This document shows, piece by piece, positions 6,772 through 16,556 of a stretch of DNA of 64,000 bases. Numbering within the stretch: the first letter of the stretch is position 1; each line of letters starts with the position of its first letter. The notes beneath the pieces were generated by a model that searched no databases, was not told where the DNA came from, and saw only the letters and a program-made list of their open reading frames with translations. The DNA is taken from contig NZ_JACCCL010000001.1 of assembly GCF_013408665.1 (NCBI RefSeq), forward strand, positions 945,136-1,009,135, in the 5' to 3' direction. A program made the position numbers and the translations under genes. The stretch is from Sporosarcina sp. JAI121 (lineage in GTDB: Bacteria > Bacillota > Bacilli > Bacillales_A > Planococcaceae).

Positions 6772-7683
6772 CTAATTATCAATGTTCTCCGAAACAATCT
6801 CCATTGCAGGAGTCGGACGGTCAGTGATGAAGCCTGCCGCTCCCGCATGCAAAAGTTTGATGAAAGAGGTTTTCTCATTGACGTCTTCAAAATAAACCGG
6901 AACGTTCGTTTCCGACAATAAAGTAATGAACCCTTCAGTGCCTAGTGGAAACAACCCAATTTTTTCCGGAATCCTGAAAAGGTCGGCCCGCGGACTATAT
7001 AGATGTCCGAACATACTCGTGAACGCGGCATAAGCTCTTTTCACTTCATTATCGCCCGCACCTGTTGCTACCCTGTTTTGGGCATATAAGTTGAATCTGT
7101 CTGTCTGTTCGTCATATGGACTAGTCACAACAACGCAATCTTCAGCCCCGAGTTCTTCCAGAAGCCGCCAAAGTTTGGATGGCATCAAGCTTCCCTCATA
7201 GGTATCCGGAGAATCCTTCAGATTTAAGACGATTAACATATGTGGAAACAACTGGATTAGTTCACGGAGAGTAAGAACTTTTTCCTCTTTTCCACGATAG
7301 GGGTATTGTCCGGTCTCATCTTCAAAATGATAGCCTGCATCAGCCATTTTCAATTCACTGAGCGTATAGTCGGCGATCCTTCCGGAGAAATCTGTTGTCC
7401 GATCTGCAAATTCATCGTGGAAGACAATGATTTCTTCATCCTTGGTTAACCGGATATCGACCGCGAATCCATGTACTCCGAGGTCAGCTGCCTTGGAAAA
7501 TGCCGCCAATGTGTGTTCCGGTGCTTCGGCCATACCACCTCGATGAGCAAGAACGACAGGTTTATCGAAAGCAAGTGCTTTCTTGCCTTCGCGCGATAGT
7601 GGTTTTGCAACAGCCTTCGAAGCAGCCCATGCAGCAACACCGGCGGCACCTACTGTGAGGGCCACGTTTGTTTTTCTACCCAT
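6772..7683 (-). CDS. Glycerophosphodiester phosphodiesterase family protein, metal-site Glu missing
   Basis: The 303-residue GDPD-type TIM-barrel protein has an N-terminal hydrophobic anchor or signal (about residues 7-25). Motifs seen: LAHRGG (about 46-50), APEHTLAAF, and LTKDEEIIVFHDE. The family hydrolyses glycerophosphodiesters to glycerol-3-phosphate and an alcohol using a divalent metal. The usual E-x-D metal motif after HRG reads A-V-D here (Ala74 for Glu), so activity may be reduced, lost or changed. The other landmarks are intact. A GGGAGGTTCC ribosome site lies upstream. It is convergent with ylbF and divergent from ylbG, and has no counterpart at this place in the B. subtilis ylb cluster. 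Confidence 0.82.
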   Translation of the reverse strand: MGRKTNVALTVGAAGVAAWAASKAVAKPLSREGKKALAFDKPVVLAHRGGMAEAPEHTLAAFSKAADLGVHGFAVDIRLTKDEEIIVFHDEFADRTTDFSGRIADYTLSELKMADAGYHFEDETGQYPYRGKEEKVLTLRELIQLFPHMLIVLNLKDSPDTYEGSLMPSKLWRLLEELGAEDCVVVTSPYDEQTDRFNLYAQNRVATGAGDNEVKRAYAAFTSMFGHLYSPRADLFRIPEKIGLFPLGTEGFITLLSETNVPVYFEDVNEKTSFIKLLHAGAAGFITDRPTPAMEIVSENIDN

Positions 7684-7872
7684 TCAGGAACCTCCCTGTA
7701 AAATTAAATATTTTTTATGATTATCCTGATTTCAATTGTTTTTTTTATTATAGGGCAAAAGTTTGACGTTGTCAGCAATGTTCAGTGTCTAGCGGGCGAT
7801 TTTTGCCTTTCTATTGTTGCAGCCCTTTTCGCACCTATGGTATTGTATGGGTTAGGAAAAGAGGGGAAATCT

Positions 7873-8145
7873 ATGATCGATCGTCAAGGAATCATTGTCT
7901 ATCTTCACCATTTGAAACAAGCGAAATCATTTCGTAAGTATGGCCACGTCCATTATATATCACGAACGATGAAGTATGTCGTCCTATATTGCAATATGGA
8001 TGATGTCGAAACGATCATGGGGAAAATTGAACGTCTTCCATCCGTGAAAAAAGTTTTGCCCTCGTATCGTCCGTTAGTGAAAACGGAATTTGAAAACGCT
8101 AAACCTGATAGAGCGAAAGAATATGACTATAAAACAGGATTATAA
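7873..8145 (+). CDS. ylbG: YlbG family protein (DUF2129)
   Basis: A 90-residue basic cytosolic protein beginning [18 protein letters not shown] and containing the RHYG-like [19 protein letters not shown] segment of the YlbG family. Function unknown. ATG at 7873 is chosen because AGAGGGG precedes it and family members start at [10 protein letters not shown]; the open frame upstream to 7717 is hydrophobic and carries no family feature. Position after ylbF matches B. subtilis, apart from the inserted GDPD gene. The 190 bp upstream hold the promoters of the divergent pair. Confidence 0.88.
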   Translation: MIDRQGIIVYLHHLKQAKSFRKYGHVHYISRTMKYVVLYCNMDDVETIMGKIERLPSVKKVLPSYRPLVKTEFENAKPDRAKEYDYKTGL

Positions 8146-8148
8146 AAA

Positions 8149-8544
8149 TTATCTTAACGGGGGGAGTAGTTTATTCATGCGCAAGATCCCGGTTGTGTAT
8201 TGAAAGAACAACTCCCGTTCCGCAAATTCTGAAGAGTTTTTCAACTCGACATAGACAGGTGTGCTGCCGGCTTTTTCTGCCGCATCTTCAAATAGTAACC
8301 TTCTTTTCGATTTGTCGTCGCCTTGCTGTATAATTCCTTCTCTGCAAATGTAAACGGGCATAAACTGACCGTCATTCACAGGGTTGAAAGATGCTGCCAG
8401 CGATAGGGCATGACCAGCCGGGGTTTCTGAGGATAAGATAAATGTCTTGTCCAAGCGGGCGCTATTCGTTCTAATTAGTTCACATAATTCGTAAACGTCA
8501 CCATAACCTTGTCCGAGTTCTATAAATCGTTGATTTAATATCAT
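8149..8544 (-). CDS. Conserved small protein, possibly DUF7147-type
   Basis: A 131-residue soluble protein beginning MILNQRFIELGQGYGDVYELCEL. It has no signal peptide, membrane segment or catalytic motif that I can name. I recall similar short proteins in Bacillales starting with xRFIELGxGYxDxYEL, sometimes misnamed methylthioribose kinase, but it is far too short to be a kinase. The ATG follows AAAGGTAGTGG. It is convergent with ylbG, only 3 nt apart, and divergent from the next gene. Function unknown. Confidence 0.6.
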   Translation of the reverse strand: MILNQRFIELGQGYGDVYELCELIRTNSARLDKTFILSSETPAGHALSLAASFNPVNDGQFMPVYICREGIIQQGDDKSKRRLLFEDAAEKAGSTPVYVELKNSSEFAERELFFQYTTGILRMNKLLPPLR

Positions 8545-8642
8545 ACATAACCACTACCTTTCTGAATATGTAAATCTACAATCATCATACCATTCCGAAT
8601 GCGGTGGCGCATTCATCAAATCATGCCGCGGGGTGTCATATT

Positions 8643-10081
8643 TTGAATTTTATCGGGAAGATACTGCTCATTCTGCTGATTGTCAATGGTCTTTTAATTT
8701 ATACGCAATATAGTCAGGCGGAGGGCGGAGATGTCATAGGAAAGGATGTTGAATCCTATTCTCAAGACATTGAAGTGATCAACCGTCCGGACGCGCTTCA
8801 TATTAGGCATCATTTTAGAGGGTTATCCAATGTGCGCCGTGAAATTGTCTGGCCGGAAAAGAGCATCAACCGTTCATGTTACCTAGCAGACGCATCTACC
8901 TGTAACCGATTGGACGAAAATTCCACGGCGTTTCTCGAAGGGGACAATGATCGCCAGTCCATTTCGTATGACATACCCAAAACGGGGACCGTTAAAAAGA
9001 CCGCTCTATTTAACGCCCCTTTTGCTTCACTTTATGACTCTTCTGTAGTGTACACTTACTTCCATATGACGGATGAAACTGGTATCGGCGGATTATGGGT
9101 GAATGGCCTAGAACAGGTCGGTGAAAAAGAAATGACGAATATAAATTATGCATTATTTCGTGGTTCAGGTGAGGTCAATGATCTGTATTGGCAAAAAAAC
9201 AACCTGCCTCTTTTTTATGCGGGGGATAGATTAACTGTTTTTGGAAAAGGCGGCGACACCAAGCGGCTGGTAGAAGTTGATAAAGCGCTTAAGGCGGTAG
9301 ATGCAAATCATTCGGCAGTTGTAATCGATAATTCAAATCCGCCTGTCCATTCCGACAGATTCATCGTTTCGGATAATACGGATGTTGTGGAGGTGTCTGA
9401 CCGGCTTCTGACGATGGCTATGTATGAACGGTATAGTATTCAGCCCAAGGAACAGCTGACTGCCGAGGTGATCGCCTCAATTCTTGGCGGAAAACCGGTG
9501 GGCTCGAAAAAATCGCGTGAAATGTATCACATGCTTACCGAAACAATCAGTAAGGAAGAACTTGGCGAGTTACGAGCTCTATTAAGCGACTTGTCGAGTC
9601 GGGAAATCAATGCAACTGTTTTGGACGAACTAGCTGGCGAAGTGATAGGATTTAAGACAACCTTTTTCACCCGAAATAACCAAGGTGATGCGGTTGGTCA
9701 TCCATTCTTGATTGAAGACCCGCGAAAAGTATCTTTCGAAGGGAAAGACTTCTCGGATATTCAAGTTATTTTAAGAGAAGGAAAAACACTTTATCCTGCC
9801 AAAAAAGTATTGAAATTGGCGGGTTATAAAGTTTCCTCAAATGAACGATCGATATATATTAATAATAAAATCAGGAAATTCAGGTTTCCGCTGAACGATT
9901 TTTTTTACGTTTACAATGAACATAGATACGATGTCGTGACGATGCCATTCGAAATACTGGAAAATGATTTTTATTTCGAGGAGAGTTGGTTTAAGCGTTT
10001 ATTTCTTCTCAGTATCGAGAAAACGGCGGATACGATTGAAATCAGGAGAATTTCTACACTGCTGGAGGAGGAAAAAGACAA

Positions 10082-10085
<4 letters not shown>
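8643..10085 (+). CDS. Uncharacterised membrane-anchored extracytoplasmic protein
   Basis: About 480 residues. One hydrophobic segment near the N-terminus (GKILLILLIVNGLLIY) suggests a signal anchor with the remainder outside. The body has no enzyme motif I recognise. The last 120 residues (REGKTLYPAKKVLKLAGYKV, then repeated short strands ending in TIEI) faintly resemble copper-amine-oxidase-N-like wall domains. TTG at 8643 is favoured by GCGGGGTG seven nt upstream; GTG at 8604 is the alternative. Its stop overlaps the TTG of rsmD, so the two are probably cotranscribed. B. subtilis has no gene here. Confidence 0.6.
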
Positions 10086-11126
<1,041 letters not shown>

Positions 11127-11133
11127 AACTATT

Positions 11134-11174
11134 ATGGTTATGATGAAATCGAAATTTCGTCATAACCATTTTTG
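11134..11174. terminator. Terminator between coaD and ylbJ
   Basis: ATGGTTATGA pairs with TCATAACCAT, with extra AAAT/ATTT pairing in the loop, and is followed by TTTTTG. It lies between converging genes. Confidence 0.8.
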
Positions 11175-12095
11175 TTAATATAAAAAATAGAAAATAATTG
11201 GAACAAAAATGACACTCCAGATTCGTCCCATTAAGTATGGAGTCATGGGGATATTTTGGGTTTTTGCGATAACAAAGACTTGCATATGGATACTTAGTCC
11301 ATTCAGGGAGATGATGGCGGCGATAAGGTATGGGAAAATCGGCATACCATAAAAATGATCAGTTGCAGACTGGACTCCGGACGTCATTTCAAAAATGGCC
11401 AAGGCGAATGTTTTTGTAATCCCCATCTCCACTGTGAATACGGAAGTGAAGGCGGTCGAAAGAATAGTGCCAAGTGATGAAAAGAAAATGACTGTCGTTG
11501 CAACAAGGATGATTATCGTTGAACTTTCTTTGATGGCGTCAAGAAGCGGCATTCCTTTTTCTTTTTTTGGAAGTTGAGAGAGAGAGTTATCTTTGTTATC
11601 TCCTTGATGCAGAAATAAAAGGGCGATAAGAAAAAAGATGATATTCGCGATGTGGATGGCTATAAGCAGCTTCCATCCGGCACTGACGTCTCCAAATAGT
11701 TCCGTCCCGACGAAACCGATGATGAACATTGGACCCGGTGCATGACATGCAGCAACAAGCAATCCGCTTTGCCTCTGAGATAGTTCACCATTTTTCAACA
11801 TTTCGGTTACTGTTACTGCGCCGACCGGGAATCCGCCGAACGATCCAAGTACGTATGCTTTCATGAACCGTCTCCACTTCGGTGTTTTTTGCGGGCGGTC
11901 CGGCATTTTCAAAAGCCACTGTGTCAAAATGATATAGGGAAGCAAATATGGAAGAAGCGCATGGATAAATAACTGGGCTCCCGCTTCAGCTCCGTCATGA
12001 GCAATATCGGGCTGCACGATGAACAAAATGATAAGGCCCCAAATGATTGCAAGGATCATCATATTATAAAGGCGTGCATGTGTTTCATTGACCAC
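11175..12095 (-). CDS. ylbJ: YlbJ-like sporulation integral membrane protein
   Basis: About 306 residues, polytopic, with around eight hydrophobic segments and two nucleoside-recognition/Gate-type repeats. Seen: the GSFGGFPVGAVTVTEM and CHAPGPMFIIGFVG segments typical of YlbJ. B. subtilis YlbJ, needed for sporulation and expressed in the mother cell, is about 100 residues longer, so this is a shorter version. GTG at 12095 is favoured by AAAGGAG 8 nt upstream; GTG at 12113 overlaps the ribosome site. A perfect 10-bp inverted repeat lies in its leader. The transported substrate, if any, is unknown. Confidence 0.8.
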   Translation of the reverse strand: MVNETHARLYNMMILAIIWGLIILFIVQPDIAHDGAEAGAQLFIHALLPYLLPYIILTQWLLKMPDRPQKTPKWRRFMKAYVLGSFGGFPVGAVTVTEMLKNGELSQRQSGLLVAACHAPGPMFIIGFVGTELFGDVSAGWKLLIAIHIANIIFFLIALLFLHQGDNKDNSLSQLPKKEKGMPLLDAIKESSTIIILVATTVIFFSSLGTILSTAFTSVFTVEMGITKTFALAIFEMTSGVQSATDHFYGMPIFPYLIAAIISLNGLSIHMQVFVIAKTQNIPMTPYLMGRIWSVIFVPIIFYFLY

Positions 12096-12116
12096 GCACT
12101 CCGCTCCTTTCACTTT

Positions 12117-12143
12117 CCGACAAAATTGCTATCATTTTGTCGG
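12117..12143. promoter_or_regulatory. Perfect 10-bp inverted repeat between ylbJ and ylbL
   Basis: CCGACAAAAT, a 7-nt spacer, then ATTTTGTCGG, located in the short intergenic region of two divergent genes. No gene ends here on either strand, so a terminator role is unlikely. It could be an operator or a leader hairpin of ylbJ. Confidence 0.5.
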
Positions 12144-12226
12144 GATTTCTTTTGTAAGTCATTTTTTGGTGCTACACTTATATATATGTGAAGAAAGTAC
12201 AGGCTATTAACGGAGGTGTTCGTGAT

Positions 12227-13273
12227 TTGAAAAAGAAACGACTCAGTTTGATAGGAGTGATACTGGTTATAACAGCTATTCTGCTCGTTTATCCATTGGA
12301 CTCTTATATTTCTTCGCCGGGTGGTACATATAACTTGGATCCGTTAGTGGAAGTTGAAGGCGGAGATGAAAATGACATTGGCACGTTCAGCCTGATGACG
12401 ATTTCCGTTGCAAAAGCGACTCCGGTTTCCTATGTACTATCGAAGTTTTCGGATAAGAAAAAGCTTCTTCCTCCTGAGAAAGTTAGAAGGGAAGGCGAGA
12501 ACGATAAAGAATATAATATCCGTCAGAAAAAACTGATGACGAGTTCCCAGTTCAATGCAATTACGGTGGCTTTTGAAAAGGTCGGTCTTCCCGTTGACAT
12601 CCAATTTGATGGAGTCTTTGTCATGATGGTCCTCGAAGGAGGCGCATCCGAAGGTATATTGGAACTCGGAGATAGGATCCGTGCAGTCGACGGTGTGAAA
12701 TTGAAGGAATCGGGACAATTCTTTACGCTTATCGGCGATAAGAAATTGGGTGACGAAGTGGACCTCACTTTGGAGAGGGACGGCAAGACGCTCGATTTCA
12801 CGGTGGAATTGAAGGAGTTGCCTGACAGTGACGGTCGGGCCGGGCTTGGTGTCCGGTTTGAAGAGGATAGAACGCTTGTGACTGAGCCGGAAGTCGATTT
12901 CAAAACATCGAATATCGGCGGTCCGTCTGCGGGACTGATGTTTACACTTGAGATTATGAATAAGCTGCTCGACGAAGACCTTACAAAAGGATATAAAATC
13001 GCAGGTACGGGCGAAATGTTGGAAGATGGAACAGTTGGAAGGATCGGGGGAGCGGATTTTAAAGTGATAGCCGCATCCCGCCAAGACGTGGAAATTTTCT
13101 TTGCACCAGCGGATGATTTGCCTGACGAAGTACGGGCGGCGAACCCTGGGATAGTAACAAATTATGAAGAGGCCGTGGAAATGGCAGAAAAAATCGGTAC
13201 GAAAATGAAAATCGTACCGGTGAAATCGGTGGATGATGCGCTTGACTATCTGGCGGCATTGAAGGAAAAATAA
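12227..13273 (+). CDS. ylbL: YlbL: membrane-anchored PDZ-Lon-type serine protease
   Basis: About 348 residues. An N-terminal membrane anchor (LSLIGVILVITAILLVYPL) is followed by an extracytoplasmic PDZ domain (about 115-215, LEGGASEGILELGDRI) and a Lon-like domain. The catalytic Ser lies in GGPSAGLMF and the Lys in GGADFKVIAA, with GTGEMLEDGTVGRIGG between. YlbL-type (SepM-like) proteases cut membrane or exported proteins; in B. subtilis YlbL degrades the cell-division inhibitor YneA. TTG at 12227 is chosen because CGGAGGTG lies 8 nt upstream; the GTG at 12188 has no ribosome site. Confidence 0.9.
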   Translation: MKKKRLSLIGVILVITAILLVYPLDSYISSPGGTYNLDPLVEVEGGDENDIGTFSLMTISVAKATPVSYVLSKFSDKKKLLPPEKVRREGENDKEYNIRQKKLMTSSQFNAITVAFEKVGLPVDIQFDGVFVMMVLEGGASEGILELGDRIRAVDGVKLKESGQFFTLIGDKKLGDEVDLTLERDGKTLDFTVELKELPDSDGRAGLGVRFEEDRTLVTEPEVDFKTSNIGGPSAGLMFTLEIMNKLLDEDLTKGYKIAGTGEMLEDGTVGRIGGADFKVIAASRQDVEIFFAPADDLPDEVRAANPGIVTNYEEAVEMAEKIGTKMKIVPVKSVDDALDYLAALKEK

Positions 13274-13280
13274 ATGAATT

Positions 13281-14501
13281 TCACGAGATGATGATCGGAT
13301 GAGTCTCATAATCAAGGCCGATTCTTGAACGGGAATCCTCATTATCGATTCCTAGCGCGTACATATCAGCTGCGTGGATATCGAAATCCAATGAAGGATG
13401 TGAAAAGGCTGCTGCTTTGCTAATTAAAGGAAGCTTCAGCCTTTTTTTATGTTCATTAAGATAAAGTCTTCCGGCAGACGTCATACCGAGCAGGCGTAAA
13501 TAGGATGGTGTTGGCATCTTGTTGCGTATTTCGTATGTGAATCCGGTGAATATATGAGTCAGCATGCGCTGGATGCGGGTCCAGGTATACCGTTTGGATT
13601 TCACTTCGGTCATGAAGCCGTCAAATGACTTGTTATTGGCTGCCGCACGGTATAACAAGTTCTCGATCCCTTCAGTTACGTCCGCAATCATAGCAAGGCG
13701 TTCAGGACCTTCCCGTAAAATCGTGAATCGGAGTTGGGGATAGAAAGAAGACCAATTGCCGAATAACTGACTTTCCGCTTGCCAATCCAGGAGGCTAATG
13801 CGGGTCGTGTCGGGTATGAAATCCGTAACCGAGCTAATTGTATCCGACCCGAAAAAGGATTTTCTGATCCCGGTTGCACTGGCAATCCGGTTCCCTTTAA
13901 CCGCATCATCATGATACTGGGCGACGATACGTGGAATAGTAACTGCTTTCATCCGGGAGCCGATTGCGTCAGCCGCTTCCAAGTAATGAAATCCTAAAAT
14001 GTTATTCGGTTTTGAGAGATCGGCAAGCGGTCCTTCGATTGCAGAGGCATCGGAAGCCGCAAGATAAGCTTCATTCAACGCCTTTGGATAACTGAGACCT
14101 CGGCCGACGGCTTCTTTAATCATACCTTCATATTCTTCCCCGGCTTGTTGAAGGAGAAGAAGACTATTTTCGAACGGTTCAATGGCACCATCTTCACTGC
14201 CGAAACAGAATGCGCTGCACTGAACGGCGTCCAATAGCTGTATGGCGCCGCGGGCGAAAGTAGGAGCATTAGCGGTCGCAAAAGCATAAGGAAGCTCCAC
14301 AACTATGTCTATGCCGTTGTGCAATGCCATGGATGCACGAGTCCATTTATCGACAAACGCGGGTTCTCCCCGTTGAAGGAAGTTTCCACTCATGACGGCA
14401 ATGACAATATCTGCTTCAGTCATTTTTTTAGCTTGTTGTGCATGGTGAAGATGACCGTTGTGAAACGGGTTATATTCGACAATGATTCCTGAAGCTTTCA
14501 A
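13281..14501 (-). CDS. tmcAL: tRNA(Met) cytidine acetate ligase TmcAL (YlbM)
   Basis: A 406-residue nucleotidyltransferase-fold enzyme. It starts KASGIIVEYNPFHNGHL, the HxGH motif, and contains MSGNFLQRGEPAFVDKWTRA, VVELPYAFA and FCFGSEDG. TmcAL makes N4-acetylcytidine at the wobble base of elongator tRNA-Met using acetate and ATP. TTG at 14501 is preferred over ATG 14507 and GTG 14510 because AAAGGAG sits 7 nt before it, whereas it abuts the other two; this also matches the usual MKAxGxxVEYNPFHNGH start. It is convergent with ylbL and divergent from ylbN. Confidence 0.93.
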   Translation of the reverse strand: MKASGIIVEYNPFHNGHLHHAQQAKKMTEADIVIAVMSGNFLQRGEPAFVDKWTRASMALHNGIDIVVELPYAFATANAPTFARGAIQLLDAVQCSAFCFGSEDGAIEPFENSLLLLQQAGEEYEGMIKEAVGRGLSYPKALNEAYLAASDASAIEGPLADLSKPNNILGFHYLEAADAIGSRMKAVTIPRIVAQYHDDAVKGNRIASATGIRKSFFGSDTISSVTDFIPDTTRISLLDWQAESQLFGNWSSFYPQLRFTILREGPERLAMIADVTEGIENLLYRAAANNKSFDGFMTEVKSKRYTWTRIQRMLTHIFTGFTYEIRNKMPTPSYLRLLGMTSAGRLYLNEHKKRLKLPLISKAAAFSHPSLDFDIHAADMYALGIDNEDSRSRIGLDYETHPIIIS

Positions 14502-14571
14502 ATCCATCACTCCTTTGCTATAATGAATATTAATTATACCTATGCGGCTGATGAAGTGACAAGAAAATATC

Positions 14572-14600
14572 TTGACATCCCTTTTCGCCCATTATATAAT
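14572..14600 (+). promoter_or_regulatory. Consensus sigma-A promoter of ylbN-rpmF
   Basis: TTGACA and TATAAT are separated by exactly 17 nt, a perfect vegetative consensus. It lies 28 nt before the ylbN start codon and fits the high demand for ribosomal protein L32. Confidence 0.92.
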
Positions 14601-14627
14601 CAACATTGTTGTCTTGAGGTGATAGAC

Positions 14628-15161
14628 ATGAAATGGTCGATCCATCAATTGCAGAGATACAGACAAGGTGCGATGCCGCTTGACGAAGCTGTCGACCTTG
14701 AATCCGTGAAAAAACGGAACCCGGAAATCCGGGATATTACGCCTGTCCGAGTGACCGGAAGTTGTACAATCGGATCCAAGAAATTGGTATGCCGATTCCG
14801 GCTCGAAGGTACGATGACATTGCCTTGTTCACGAACATGGGAAGACGTCGAATTACCGTTTTCAATCGAAGCTGATGAACAGTTCAGCTGGGATGAAGAA
14901 GTTCTTGCAACAGACGATGAAATTCATCCTGTTGTAGGTGAGGTGATCGATCCAACCCCTGTATTCGAGGAGCTCGTCCTCCTTGAAGTGCCGCTTCAAA
15001 TTATTAGCGAAAATGCTGACGAAATGCAGCAGGCTGAAGGGAAAGGCTGGTCATACGCGACCGACGAGGAGTACAATGCCAGGCTCCGCGAGGAACTGGA
15101 AACGAAAGTGGATCCCAGACTTGCCGATTTGGCAAAATTCTTTGAATCCAAGGACGAATAG
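14628..15161 (+). CDS. ylbN: YlbN, YceD family protein (DUF177)
   Basis: A 177-residue soluble acidic protein of the YceD/DUF177 family, almost always encoded next to rpmF. Seen: [14 protein letters not shown] at the start, [24 protein letters not shown] in the middle as the characteristic CxxxxLxxxL.C.R segment, and a negatively charged tail. In E. coli and plants relatives affect 23S rRNA accumulation, so a role in ribosome biogenesis is likely. ATG at 14628 follows TTGAGGTGAT; the longer frame to 14523 runs over the promoter. It is cotranscribed with rpmF. Confidence 0.88.
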   Translation: MKWSIHQLQRYRQGAMPLDEAVDLESVKKRNPEIRDITPVRVTGSCTIGSKKLVCRFRLEGTMTLPCSRTWEDVELPFSIEADEQFSWDEEVLATDDEIHPVVGEVIDPTPVFEELVLLEVPLQIISENADEMQQAEGKGWSYATDEEYNARLREELETKVDPRLADLAKFFESKDE

Positions 15162-15184
15162 GCGATCGTAAGGAGGTGCCCCAG

Positions 15185-15358
15185 ATGGCTGTACCAAAAA
15201 GAAGAACATCCAAAACAGTTAAAAACAAGCGCCGTACGCATTATAAATTGCAAGTACCGGGAATGACTACTTGTACTAACTGTGGCGAAATCAAATTGGC
15301 TCACCGCATTTGTAAATCATGCGGTCAATACAAAGGAAAAGAAGTTATAGGTGAATAA
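15185..15358 (+). CDS. rpmF: Ribosomal protein L32
   Basis: 57 residues. The start [19 protein letters not shown] and two zinc-knuckle pairs (CTNCGE and CKSCGQ) identify a zinc-binding L32 of the large subunit. ATG at 15185 follows AAGGAGGTG; the in-frame GTG nine nt earlier is part of that ribosome site. It is the second gene of the ylbN operon, closed by a strong terminator. Confidence 0.97.
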   Translation: MAVPKRRTSKTVKNKRRTHYKLQVPGMTTCTNCGEIKLAHRICKSCGQYKGKEVIGE

Positions 15359-15374
15359 GTAAGATTTGCCTATG

Positions 15375-15413
15375 AAGGCTACCGTGAGACCATGGCTCAC
15401 GGTAGCCTTTTTT
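15375..15413 (+). terminator. Terminator after rpmF
   Basis: GGCTACCGTGAG and CTCACGGTAGCC form a perfect 12-bp stem with a 7-nt loop, followed by six T. Confidence 0.95.
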
Positions 15414-15584
15414 CTATATAGAAAAGTTCCAGGGGTCGCCCGGTAGTTTGCGAGCAAGCATACCACAGCCTCCAGGAGGAAAAAGTTCAATTCCTCCCAA
15501 ATGCCTTATGATCCGAGTGGTTGGCACCAGAAGCTAAACAATGGTAATATCAGGGTAAAACAATTAACGATTGGGGAAATGGAC

Positions 15585-16343
15585 ATGTCTTACAGCATAG
15601 CTATTGAAAATGGAATCGCCACGTTTACAATCGACCGACCGGAAATGCGTAATGCCATCAATTATGCGGTCATGGAAGGGCTGGAACAATTTCTGAATCA
15701 AATTGAAGGAAATCCCGATGTTGCATATACAGTTATAACGGGAGCGGGTGACCGGGCATTCTGTTCGGGAGGGGACTTAACTGAATTCCATTCGTTGCGC
15801 ACTACGGATGAAGCGTATCCGATGTTAAGCAAAATGGCCGGTCTTTTACACCGAGTGGCTACACTGCCGATGCCTGTGATTGCGCTTGTCAATGGTGCCG
15901 CGGTGGGCGGAGGATGCGAAATCGCTACAGCCTGTGATTATCGAATTGTTTCATCGAAAGCGAAAATAGGTTTCATTCAAGGGACGCTGGCCATCACAAC
16001 GGGCTGGGGCGGCGCCACGCTGCTATTTGAAAAAGATGGCAAGCATGACCGTGTGTTCCGTTTGCTTTCCGAGGCTGGATTACATACGGCACAGCAAATG
16101 TTGGAAGCGGAGTGGGCGACCGAGGTTTATGAGGGCACTGCTGAAGAAGGACTGAAACAGTTCCTATCCAAAATGTCAGTTCATCATCCATCTGTCCATC
16201 GGGCTTACAAGGCGATTGCCATCCGAAAGTGGACAGCTGATTTCATACGTGACCGAATGATTGAAGAATCACGCCAATGCTCCATTTTATGGGGAGAAGA
16301 AGCGCATCATGATGCGGTGAATAACTTTCTGACAAAAAAGTGA
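15585..16343 (+). CDS. Enoyl-CoA hydratase/isomerase (crotonase) family protein
   Basis: A 252-residue crotonase-fold protein. It has the oxyanion-hole motifs DRAFCSGGDLTEFH and NGAAVGGGCEIATACDYRI. The position where hydratases usually carry a second catalytic Glu reads TLAITTGWGGA, so the exact reaction (hydratase, isomerase, decarboxylase or hydrolase) cannot be told. ATG at 15585 follows TTGGGGA; a frame open to 15501 has no family match. It has its own terminator upstream of the acyl-CoA carboxylase operon. A shared role in acyl-CoA or branched-chain amino acid degradation is plausible but unproven. Confidence 0.82.
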   Translation: MSYSIAIENGIATFTIDRPEMRNAINYAVMEGLEQFLNQIEGNPDVAYTVITGAGDRAFCSGGDLTEFHSLRTTDEAYPMLSKMAGLLHRVATLPMPVIALVNGAAVGGGCEIATACDYRIVSSKAKIGFIQGTLAITTGWGGATLLFEKDGKHDRVFRLLSEAGLHTAQQMLEAEWATEVYEGTAEEGLKQFLSKMSVHHPSVHRAYKAIAIRKWTADFIRDRMIEESRQCSILWGEEAHHDAVNNFLTKK

Positions 16344-16354
16344 ATCATAATCTG

Positions 16355-16391
16355 ATCGCCGTCCATGGATTATGCATGGATGGCGATTTTT
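16355..16391 (+). terminator. Terminator after the crotonase gene
   Basis: ATCGCCGTCCATG and CATGGATGGCGAT pair with one wobble or mismatch around a 7-nt loop, followed by TTTTTG. Confidence 0.85.
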
Positions 16392-16481
16392 GTGTGTGAA
16401 GGATAAATCGCTTTGGGGTATTGAAAAATCAAAATTAGACTAGTTGAAATGACGTGAAAAAATGTTTTTTTCAGACAAAGG

Positions 16482-16509
16482 TTGAAATCGCTTTGAAACA
16501 TCGTATAAA
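16482..16509 (+). promoter_or_regulatory. Probable sigma-A promoter of the acyl-CoA carboxylase operon
   Basis: TTGAAA and TATAAA are separated by 16 nt, about 48 nt upstream of the first gene of the operon. Confidence 0.55.
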
Positions 16510-16556
16510 CTAAAGAAGGAATGGAAGTTCACATTTTAATAGTCTGGGGGATTATC

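Noticed and set aside
7717..7872. Hydrophobic N-terminal extension of YlbG
   Set aside because: The ribosome site and the family start support ATG 7873; the extension would add a membrane span unknown in the family.
12437..13342. 301-codon minus-strand ORF over ylbL
   Set aside because: It is antisense to a well-supported PDZ-Lon protease gene; composition is atypical (His, Phe and Arg rich) and no ribosome site is seen.
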